In this document: positions 1 to 5,045 of the stretch, one piece after another
Position numbering within the stretch: the stretch's first letter is position 1
How the letters are laid out: each line of letters starts with the position of its first letter
Origin: a bacterium
Lineage (GTDB): Bacteria; Acidobacteriota; Blastocatellia; Pyrinomonadales; Pyrinomonadaceae
Length of the DNA: 6,453 nucleotides
NCBI GenBank assembly: GCA_029945985.1
Contig: JAQSDP010000109.1
Coordinates: 1-6,453 of the forward strand
Direction: 5' to 3'
Notes under the pieces: model-generated
Told to the model about the DNA's origin: nothing
Database searches by the model: none
What the model saw: only the letters and a program-made list of their open reading frames with translations
Program-made: the position numbers and the translations under genes

Positions 1-44
1 ACCTCGGGCAGATCAACTACCATCGCCGACTTCTTTCAAAGTGA
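1..44 (+). CDS. 3' end of an upstream gene, possibly accD (partial)
   Basis: Reading from base 3, the frame gives LGQINYHRRLLSK and stops at TGA 42-44. This stop overlaps the folC start as GTGA (GTG 41-43, TGA 42-44), the classic four-base junction of translationally coupled genes. The accD-folC order (acetyl-CoA carboxylase beta subunit, then folylpolyglutamate synthase) is common in bacteria, and a short basic tail after an 'LxxI' helix would suit AccD. Only 13 residues are visible, so the identity is inferred from context. A competing frame from base 1 stays open to TGA 58-60 and would overlap folC by 20 bases. It is less likely because it lacks the tight junction. Confidence 0.4.
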   Translation, partial: LGQINYHRRLLSK

Positions 45-1336
45 ATTTTCAGGAATCTGAGGCTTATCTTCTTTCGCTCGGCAACGAGGTCGAGACGATG
101 AAGCTTGGGCTGGAGAATATTACCGCTCTGCTTGCGGCGCTTGGCGATCCGCAAACAAAGTACAAGAAGGTTCAGGTCGCCGGTACGAACGGGAAAGGAT
201 CAGTCTGTGCCTTCTTGGATTCGATCTGTCGTCGCGCGAATATTCGCACCGGCCTTTACACTTCACCGCATCTTATTTCCATCACTGAGCGGATCAAGAT
301 CGATGGAGTTGACATCAGCGAGGATGAGTTTGCTCGCCTAGCGACTCGCGTGCAAGAGACGGCGGAGGGACTTTTGGCTGATGGACGGTTGGAGTATCGC
401 CCGACGTTTTTTGAACAGGTAACGGCGATCGCTTTGCTCGCGTTTGCGGCGGCGCAGGTGGAACTCGGCATCCTCGAAACGGGCTTAGGCGGACGCTACG
501 ACGCCGTCACCGCCGCAAAAGCCGAGATCGCCGCGATCACCCGTATCGACCTCGACCACCAGGAATACCTCGGCGACACGATCGAAGAGATCGCTGCGGA
601 GAAGGCCGCGATAATTAGGTCGGATTCTCTCGTCGTGCTTGGTGATCAAAGTCAGGCCGTAATTAAACTCCTGCTAGACCGATGCGATATGTTTGGGTTG
701 AAGGCCCGAACGAAATGTGAAGCGAGTACGTGGGCCGTCGATATGCTCAATGGCTCTGCAGTGGCATTCTTTCGGACCGAGAATGCAATTTATGACGATC
801 AGAACTTAGGCCTTAAAGGGCGTCACCAGATCGAAAATGCAAAGATAGCAATAATGGTCGCCGAGGCACTCCGGTACGAATTTAGTTTCAGTATATCTGG
901 TGACAACATAGCCAACGGCCTTGAAAAGGTTCACCACCCGGGTCGCCTCCAGCGAATCGGCCCATTCATTTTCGATGGAGCCCACAACCCATCAGCGGCG
1001 AAGGCCCTGGGTGAGTTTATTGATGAGTTTGTCCATGGAACAATAACGATGATTTTCGGCGCAATGAGCGACAAATCCGTTGCCGAGATCGCCGTAATCC
1101 TTTGGCCGCGAGCAGAGAAGATCATTCTAACGCGGCCTTCGAATTCACGAGCGATGTCCGCTGATGAACTTTTGGCATTTGCTCCGGAAAGAATCGACGT
1201 TGCTAAGATTGTAAAAACCGGATCGGTAGCCGAGGCGTTGGAGACAGCGAGGAAGATCACGCCTAAGGATGGATTGGTACTTGTAACCGGATCGCTGTAT
1301 CTGGTTGGTGAAGTGAAGAAGATACTGAATAATTAA
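41..1336 (+). CDS. folC: Bifunctional folylpolyglutamate synthase / dihydrofolate synthase FolC
   Basis: This cytosolic Mur-ligase-like enzyme uses ATP to add glutamate to dihydropteroate and/or to reduced folates, which keeps folates in the cell. All family landmarks are visible in the 431 residues, a normal length. They are the N-terminal YLLSLGNE...MKLGLENI helix, the P-loop GTNGKGS (48-54), TSPHL (74-78), LETGLGGRYDA (145-155), DHQEYLG (172-178) with the lysine normally carbamylated at about K188, LKGRHQIEN (258-266), PGRLQ (300-304) and DGAHNP (312-317). These span the ATP-binding domain and the C-terminal Rossmann-like domain. The GTG start at 41 is chosen because the family N-terminus begins there and because it overlaps the preceding stop as GTGA. 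There is no clear Shine-Dalgarno sequence, so translation is probably coupled to the upstream gene. Whether it has both activities or only one cannot be read from the sequence. Confidence 0.96.
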   Translation: MNFQESEAYLLSLGNEVETMKLGLENITALLAALGDPQTKYKKVQVAGTNGKGSVCAFLDSICRRANIRTGLYTSPHLISITERIKIDGVDISEDEFARLATRVQETAEGLLADGRLEYRPTFFEQVTAIALLAFAAAQVELGILETGLGGRYDAVTAAKAEIAAITRIDLDHQEYLGDTIEEIAAEKAAIIRSDSLVVLGDQSQAVIKLLLDRCDMFGLKARTKCEASTWAVDMLNGSAVAFFRTENAIYDDQNLGLKGRHQIENAKIAIMVAEALRYEFSFSISGDNIANGLEKVHHPGRLQRIGPFIFDGAHNPSAAKALGEFIDEFVHGTITMIFGAMSDKSVAEIAVILWPRAEKIILTRPSNSRAMSADELLAFAPERIDVAKIVKTGSVAEALETARKITPKDGLVLVTGSLYLVGEVKKILNN

Positions 1337-1340
1337 GACA

Positions 1341-1368
1341 CGCAAGCGGGACGCTCGCGTTCCCAGGA
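1341..1368. repeat. GC-rich hairpin, possible dispersed intergenic repeat
   Basis: The 34-bp gap between folC and gpmA holds GCGGGACGCTCGCGTTCCCAGG (1346-1367 in two halves: GCGGGACGCTC, GCGTTCCCAGG). GGGA (1348-1351) and CG (1352-1353) pair with CG (1358-1359) and TCCC (1361-1364), leaving one bulged T and a CTCG loop. The element ends in AGGA two to three bases before the gpmA ATG, so it also supplies the only Shine-Dalgarno-like sequence of that gene. Similar GCGGGACGC...GCGTTCCC blocks are, as far as I recall, dispersed in several acidobacterial and verrucomicrobial genomes. Only one copy is present here, so the repeat nature is inferred. Confidence 0.4.
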
Positions 1369-1370
1369 AT

Positions 1371-2117
1371 ATGCACAAACTTGTATTGATACGTCACGGC
1401 GAGAGTCAGTGGAATAAGGAAAATCGTTTCACCGGGTGGAAGGATGTTGATCTGTCTGAGAAGGGCAGGGAAGAGGCGAAGGCGGCGGGGCAGTTGCTGA
1501 AGGCCGAGGGGTACGTTTTTGACGAGGCGTACACGTCGGTACTGAAGCGGGCGATCCGCACGCTCTGGATCATCCTCGACGAGATGGACCTGATGTGGAT
1601 ACCGGAGACGAAGTCGTGGCTACTGAACGAACGTCATTACGGTGCTCTGCAGGGACTCAATAAGGCTGAGACTGCGGCACAGTACGGGGAGGAGCAGGTG
1701 CTAGTATGGCGACGCAGTTATGACGTACTGCCGACACTGCTCGACGAAGCGGACGAGCGCTGGCTCGGGAAAGATCCTCGCTATTCGAACATCACGCCGG
1801 ATATGTTCCCCCGGGCGGAGTCGTTGAAGGAGACTGTGGAGCGGGTCGTGCCTTATTACCAGAAGGAGATAACTCCGAAGATCGCGGCCGGCAAGCGTTT
1901 ACTGGTCGCGGCGCACGGCAACAGTTTGCGAGCCCTCGTGAAATATCTGGATACCATCTCGGACGAAGACATCGTCAGCCGCAACATCCCGACCGGCGTA
2001 CCGCTCGTCTACGAACTCGACGAGAATCTCAAACCGACGAAAAGCTATTATCTTGGCGATGCGGAAACTGTGAAAGCCGCAGAAGACGCGGTCGCACACC
2101 AGGGCAGGGCTAAATAG
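1371..2117 (+). CDS. gpmA: 2,3-bisphosphoglycerate-dependent phosphoglycerate mutase
   Basis: This cytosolic glycolytic and gluconeogenic enzyme interconverts 3- and 2-phosphoglycerate through a phosphohistidine primed by 2,3-bisphosphoglycerate. The sequence is very close to the E. coli type: LIRHGESQWNKENRFTGW (6-23) with the catalytic His9 in RHG, TSVLKRAI (55-62) with the phosphate-binding Arg60, NERHYGALQGLNK (86-98) with the acid/base Glu87, and AAHGNSLRALVKYLD (180-194) with the second histidine, His182. IPTGVPLVYELDEN (206-219) and a C-terminal HQGRAK tail also match. At 248 residues it is full length. The ATG is preceded by AGGA at unusually short spacing (two bases), within the hairpin upstream. 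It lies 34 bp after folC on the same strand, so co-transcription is possible but the functions are unrelated. No missing catalytic residue is seen. Confidence 0.97.
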   Translation: MHKLVLIRHGESQWNKENRFTGWKDVDLSEKGREEAKAAGQLLKAEGYVFDEAYTSVLKRAIRTLWIILDEMDLMWIPETKSWLLNERHYGALQGLNKAETAAQYGEEQVLVWRRSYDVLPTLLDEADERWLGKDPRYSNITPDMFPRAESLKETVERVVPYYQKEITPKIAAGKRLLVAAHGNSLRALVKYLDTISDEDIVSRNIPTGVPLVYELDENLKPTKSYYLGDAETVKAAEDAVAHQGRAK

Positions 2118-2126
2118 GGATCAAAG

Positions 2127-2203
2127 CTAGAAGAGTGAAATAGTGAAAAAGGAGGCCCCCGTTTCCTTTTTCACTTTTTCACTTTTATACTCTTCCACTT
2201 TGT
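2127..2203. repeat. Inverted repeat made of GTGAAAAA-like octamers; possible terminator
   Basis: A perfect 12-bp stem (AGTGAAAAAGGA 2142-2153 with TCCTTTTTCACT 2164-2175) encloses the loop GGCCCCCGTT, and an outer 7-bp pairing joins GAAGAGT (2130-2136) to ACTCTTC (2189-2195). Both arms run in 8-base steps. The left arm reads CTAGAAGA, GTGAAATA, GTGAAAAA (2127-2150). The right arm reads TTTTTCAC, TTTTTCAC, TTTTATAC, TCTTCCAC (2167-2198), one unit more. The T-rich right arm after a stem could end gpmA transcription, and in the other orientation the A-rich arm behaves likewise. The element fills nearly the whole gap and touches the next start codon. It could be an intrinsic terminator, a small repeat element, or both. 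Confidence 0.6.
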
Positions 2204-3139
2204 ATGTGGCGTAAGGCCGTTTTCATTGTTCTCGTTCTTTTCCTGCTCTCGCCGTACGGTTCGCCGCCGGCGGCCCTTGCCCTCGGCCTGTTGCTGGCGT
2301 TCTCGATTGGTAGCCCGTTTCCGGAGCTTTCCGGCAAAACAAAGTATTTGCTTCAGGCCTCGGTCGTACTCCTTGGATTTGGAATGAATCTGGAAGCGAT
2401 CGTAAAGGCGGGACGCGAAGGGATATTTTTCACCATCGCAACGATCTTCGGAACTCTCGCACTGGGTTATTTAGTCGGTAGATTTCTAACTGTTCCGTCC
2501 AAAACTTCAGCGTTGATCTCTTCAGGTACAGCGATCTGCGGCGGCAGTGCGATCGCTGCGGTCGGGCCTGCGATCAACGCAGAGCATGAAGAGATGTCGG
2601 TTTCGCTCGGTACGGTCTTTATTCTGAATTCGGTTGCGTTGTTTCTGTTCCCGGTCTTGGGGCATGCTCTCGGATTAAGCGAAAATCAATTCGGCATCTG
2701 GGCGGCTATCGCGATTCACGATACGAGTTCGGTCGTGGGAGCGGCACAAGCTTACGGGTCGGAAGCTCTGGCGACTGCAACCACCGTGAAACTAGCGCGA
2801 GCGATTTGGATCGCGCCCATCGCCCTAGCATTCGCCTTTCTTTATCGGAAAGCAGACACCGACGCAAAAGCGAAAGTGGCGATCCCGTGGTTCATTTTTC
2901 TCTTCATCGCCGCCGCCGCATTCCGGACGTATGCTCCGACGTTCATTCTACCGAGCATCTTCGATTCGCTTGTGAATCTAGCCAAAGCGGGGATGACTAT
3001 CACCCTGTTCTTGATAGGCGCCAGCCTGACTCCTAAGACGCTAAAAGCCGTCGGAGTCAGGCCGCTTATCCAGGGAGTGCTGCTATGGGTCGTGATCTCG
3101 GCGGTCGCATTATGGTCGGTAATAGGCCTTGTGGTGTAA
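2204..3139 (+). CDS. YeiH/UPF0324 family putative anion (sulfate) exporter, integral membrane
   Basis: This is a polytopic inner-membrane protein of the family annotated as 'putative sulfate exporter' (PF03601). The transported substrate is not firmly established for most members. It has 311 residues, slightly short for the family at the N-terminus. Hydrophobic segments can be seen at about 5-16, 22-36, 48-64, 73-92, 106-124, 132-156, 162-182, 196-213, 226-242, 262-278 and 287-310. Family signatures are YLLQASVVLLGFGMNL (48-63), SSGTAICGGSAIAAVGP (106-122), FILNSVALFLFPVLG (139-153), the IAIHDTSSVVGAA stretch (169-181) and VKLARAIWIAPIAL (195-208). The ATG at 2204 has no Shine-Dalgarno sequence, and the octamer inverted repeat lies immediately before it. 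I keep this start because the N-terminus resembles short members of the family. It converges on the minus-strand operon with 9 bp between stops. Confidence 0.92.
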   Translation: MWRKAVFIVLVLFLLSPYGSPPAALALGLLLAFSIGSPFPELSGKTKYLLQASVVLLGFGMNLEAIVKAGREGIFFTIATIFGTLALGYLVGRFLTVPSKTSALISSGTAICGGSAIAAVGPAINAEHEEMSVSLGTVFILNSVALFLFPVLGHALGLSENQFGIWAAIAIHDTSSVVGAAQAYGSEALATATTVKLARAIWIAPIALAFAFLYRKADTDAKAKVAIPWFIFLFIAAAAFRTYAPTFILPSIFDSLVNLAKAGMTITLFLIGASLTPKTLKAVGVRPLIQGVLLWVVISAVALWSVIGLVV

Positions 3140-3148
3140 ACGACCGCG

Positions 3149-3343
3149 TTAAAACTGTACGTCCGGCGGATATTGCGGTATGGGTTCCGGCGGCGTCGGG
3201 AACGGGTCCGGCTGCGGTACAGGATCGGCCGGCGGATCAACGACGGGATACGGATCGACGGGTTCCGGCAGGTTCGGAGTGTTCGGATCAATGACCGGTT
3301 CAGTCGGCTGAATAGGATCGGTTTGCGACGTAATATTTCTCAT
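3149..3343 (-). CDS. Small acidic proline-rich protein, function unknown
   Basis: I do not recognise a named family. The 64 residues contain 22 prolines, ten Asp/Glu, one Arg and no Lys, with many DP, EP and PxP steps (PVVDPPADPVPQPDPFPTPP, 32-51). There is no signal peptide, membrane segment or cysteine, so the chain is probably extended or polyproline-like and disordered. It is likely a real gene. AAAGGAG lies about six bases before ATG 3343-3341, and the start overlaps the TGA of the DUF2945 gene as ATGA, which implies translational coupling. It ends at TAA 3151-3149, facing the YeiH gene stop. The other frames through this stretch give arginine-rich shadow products and lack ribosome binding sites. 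Short Pro-rich acidic proteins of this look occur in stress-type gene clusters, but no function is established here. Confidence 0.75.
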   Translation of the reverse strand: MRNITSQTDPIQPTEPVIDPNTPNLPEPVDPYPVVDPPADPVPQPDPFPTPPEPIPQYPPDVQF

Positions 3344-3576
3344 TTCTTCTCCTTTGCTTTCGCGTGCGATTTCTTTCTAAGCGAATCGGGCTTGTGTGCA
3401 GCTTCCTTGCCCGACTTTTCACTTTCAACTAGGAACTGCGGATCATCCTTCGATGCTGAAACCTTGTGTTCCTGGATCTTGGTCGGCGATGTCAATTTCC
3501 TCTTTATCGTTCCGCTAGTCTTCCCCTTTGGGGTGTTCCACTCAACCTGATCCCCCTTTTTAAGTTCTTTTGGCAT
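3340..3576 (-). CDS. DUF2945 / HVA1 family (Tudor-like) small protein
   Basis: This 78-residue cytosolic protein matches the DUF2945 or 'hypervirulence associated protein TUDOR domain' family. KKGDQVEWNTPKGKTSGTI (6-24) forms the first strands of a small SH3-like barrel, a variable turn follows, and then the very typical DDPQFLVESEKSGKEAAHKPDSLRK (44-68). The tail SHAKAKEKK (70-78) is strongly basic. The biochemical role of the family is unknown, and a nucleic-acid or protein-binding role is only suggested by the fold. The start has a strong GGAGG about nine bases upstream, which overlaps the stop region of the dehydrogenase gene (gap of 15 bp). Its TGA overlaps the ATG of the proline-rich gene. 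It is thus the middle gene of a compact operon. Bacterial members are often small, free-standing proteins like this one. Confidence 0.88.
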   Translation of the reverse strand: MPKELKKGDQVEWNTPKGKTSGTIKRKLTSPTKIQEHKVSASKDDPQFLVESEKSGKEAAHKPDSLRKKSHAKAKEKK

Positions 3577-3591
3577 GTTCGATCGCCTCCA

Positions 3592-4623
3592 TCAAACGAG
3601 AGATTCGCCTGGTTTGAGCTCATTATTCTGCTCGGCCGCGTTGTCGATCGCTGACGTGACAATATCCGGAATGAGATCGGTCCGACTCTCTAGACCGGTG
3701 GCGAGACGCTCGCCGATCCCACCTTCTCCTGGCAGAAACAAAGTAGACCGCTGCATAAGAGTAGCGGTCAGCTCCGGCGCGATCGCCGACAACAACGCTA
3801 CCGCTTTTGCCTGGATCGAGATCGTCAGTTCGCTCTTGCCCAGCTCGATCGCTTCGATAATTTGAGCGGCCGCCCGTTCGGCTGAGATCGAGGTCGCAGG
3901 CGTAGCGTCCATCACACTGAACAAGGCGAACTCCTTTTCATTCTGGCCTTTGAACAGAGCGTTCACGTGGCTTCCGGTACGCATCAGGCCCGGATATACC
4001 GTCGTTACCTTGATCGAATCCTTCGCGAGTTCGTTCGCGAACGCCTTCGATAGTCCGGACAAGGCGAACTTACTTGCGCAATAGGGGGCCAGGTGAGGAA
4101 CGGCCACTTTCCCCCCGATCGACACGATATTGGCAATGCGGCCGCCGCCGTTCTTCTTCATCAAAGGCACGACTGCCTGCATCGTGTGATACGGCGCCCA
4201 GAAATGAACATTCATCGCGTCGCGAAAGTCCTTTTCCGTCTGCTCCTCAAGCGGGCCGACTTGGATGACGCCGGCATTATTGATCAGTACATCAACGCCG
4301 CCGTAACGGATGCTGCATTCATCGATAAAGCTGTCGGCGTGTTCCCGTTCGGTAAGATCGGTGCGAAATGCGATGACCTCGCCGCCTCTCGACTGCAGGT
4401 CGGCCACGGCACGAGCGAGCTCATCCTCGTGCCTCGAACAGATCGCGACCCGAGCGCCTCGCGATACGAGCTCTCGAGCAAGAACAAGGCCCAACCCTCT
4501 CGCGCCGCCCGTGACCACCACGCGCTTACCATCCAGGTTGAACCTATTGGGCCGCTTTAGTAGTGTGACCGCCGCTCCTGCAGCGACTCCCAGTAAGAGT
4601 GTCTTAACTAATTTGTGATCCAT
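3592..4623 (-). CDS. Membrane-anchored short-chain dehydrogenase/reductase (SDR)
   Basis: This is a classical NAD(P)-dependent oxidoreductase with a Rossmann fold; the substrate is unknown. A hydrophobic segment (about 7-22, flanked by Lys7 and Lys23/Arg24) suggests an N-terminal membrane anchor with the enzyme on the cytosolic side. The SDR core follows: VVVTGGARGLG (35-45, cofactor glycine motif), TDL (88-90), NNAG (115-118), Asn138, and a catalytic Ser168, Tyr181 and Lys185 in S...YCASK, then VYPGLMRTG (209-217). The arginines just after the glycine-rich loop and at the end of strand 2 (CSRHED) suggest NADP preference, which is inference. Residues about 250-343 form an extra C-terminal region beyond the usual 250-residue core. 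It is the first gene of a three-gene operon. The ATG at 4623 has no clear Shine-Dalgarno sequence and is divergent from the small membrane gene. Confidence 0.93.
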   Translation of the reverse strand: MDHKLVKTLLLGVAAGAAVTLLKRPNRFNLDGKRVVVTGGARGLGLVLARELVSRGARVAICSRHEDELARAVADLQSRGGEVIAFRTDLTEREHADSFIDECSIRYGGVDVLINNAGVIQVGPLEEQTEKDFRDAMNVHFWAPYHTMQAVVPLMKKNGGGRIANIVSIGGKVAVPHLAPYCASKFALSGLSKAFANELAKDSIKVTTVYPGLMRTGSHVNALFKGQNEKEFALFSVMDATPATSISAERAAAQIIEAIELGKSELTISIQAKAVALLSAIAPELTATLMQRSTLFLPGEGGIGERLATGLESRTDLIPDIVTSAIDNAAEQNNELKPGESLV

Positions 4624-4714
4624 ATGCGTAACGCTTCAATACAGTCGAGGTCTGCGAAGAGCTATCTCCTCAATTGGCGTGCCGCTCGCCGGGGCCATCT
4701 GGCAAACTGCAAAA
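4624..4714. other. Divergent intergenic region
   Basis: This 91-bp gap separates the start of the minus-strand dehydrogenase operon from the small plus-strand membrane gene, so promoters for both should lie here or just inside the genes. I find no convincing -35/-10 pair on either strand. The best minus-strand candidate for a -10, TGTATT, lacks a partner at normal spacing. An in-frame GTG at 4679 could extend the membrane protein by 12 residues, but it has no ribosome binding site. Confidence 0.4.
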
Positions 4715-4969
4715 ATGAAACGCGAAGATGATGTTGCTGAGATCACCGTCCGAGCGAAACGCGAGGTTCGCGGCGTTCTCGAACCGAATCTCGTGCGAAT
4801 AATCTCTTTCATCGTTATTACCATTTCCCTTGTTGCATGCACGGTTCTGTGCATCCTGGCGATCTGGAAATTCACCTAATCAGATGTTGTTTGGCGTGCC
4901 ATCGCGACATTTATCGTCGTCAGCGTTTCCACCGGTATCTTTACTTTTGTCAACGAACGTCTCGGCTAG
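4715..4969 (+). pseudogene. Small two-helix membrane protein gene interrupted by an in-frame TAA
   Basis: From ATG 4715 the frame gives a charged amphipathic N-terminus (MKREDDVAEITVRAKREV) and a hydrophobic helix (about residues 28-51, ending LAIWKFT), then stops at TAA 4877-4879. The same frame then continues with SDVVWRAIATFIVVSVSTGI and FTFVNERLG to TAG 4967-4969, adding a second hydrophobic helix (about 60-79). Helix, short turn with 'SD..W', helix and 'VNE' tail together read like one 84-codon two-helix protein. The TAA could be a C-to-T change of a CAA codon, a sequencing error or a readthrough site, or the 54-residue product could be complete. I do not recognise a named family. An earlier GTG (4679) is in frame. 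Neither start has a clear Shine-Dalgarno sequence. A shadow frame on the minus strand (4636-4875) has no hydrophobic pattern and is less credible. Confidence 0.5.
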
Positions 4970-4981
4970 CAACCCTCCTCA

Positions 4982-5010
4982 TTGGTACCCCGCTTATGAT
5001 TTGTTAAAAT
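4982..5010 (+). promoter_or_regulatory. Sigma-70-like promoter of uvrA
   Basis: TTGGTA (4982-4987) and TAAAAT (5005-5010) are separated by exactly 17 bases, close to the TTGACA/TATAAT consensus. Transcription would start near 5017 and leave a leader of about 29 bases before the uvrA ATG. TATGAT (4995-5000) is an alternative -10 but has no matching -35. No SOS box (LexA site) in the E. coli style is visible. Confidence 0.6.
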
Positions 5011-5045
5011 ACTCGTTTCGGCTATAGGCGACATTTTCAACAGTA

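Noticed and set aside
1..60. Frame 1 open to TGA 58-60 as the end of the upstream gene
   Set aside because: It would overlap folC by 20 bases, whereas the frame ending at 44 gives a tight GTGA junction. It cannot be fully excluded from so little sequence.
2842..3291. Minus-strand open frame of 149 residues overlapping the YeiH gene end and the Pro-rich gene
   Set aside because: The product is arginine/threonine-rich with no family pattern, and it overlaps a clear membrane protein gene and the better supported Pro-rich frame.
3173..3550. Plus-strand open frame of 125 residues opposite the DUF2945 and Pro-rich genes
   Set aside because: It is antisense to a recognisable DUF2945 gene, arginine-rich at first, and has no ribosome binding site.
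3700..3714. Perfect inverted repeat GGCGAG-ACG-CTCGCC
   Set aside because: It lies within the C-terminal coding part of the SDR gene, has no T-tract, and can arise from codon usage in GC-rich coding sequence.
4093..4560. Plus-strand open frame of 155 residues opposite the SDR gene
   Set aside because: It is antisense to a dehydrogenase with all its catalytic motifs, and the composition is typical of a shadow frame.
4626..4634. Short palindrome GCGT-A-ACGC next to the SDR start codon
   Set aside because: Too short to be distinguished from chance and has no second copy to suggest an operator.
4636..4875. Minus-strand open frame of 79 residues ahead of the SDR gene
   Set aside because: Arg/Thr/Ser-rich with no recognisable pattern. 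The plus-strand frame shows membrane helices that extend past the TAA.
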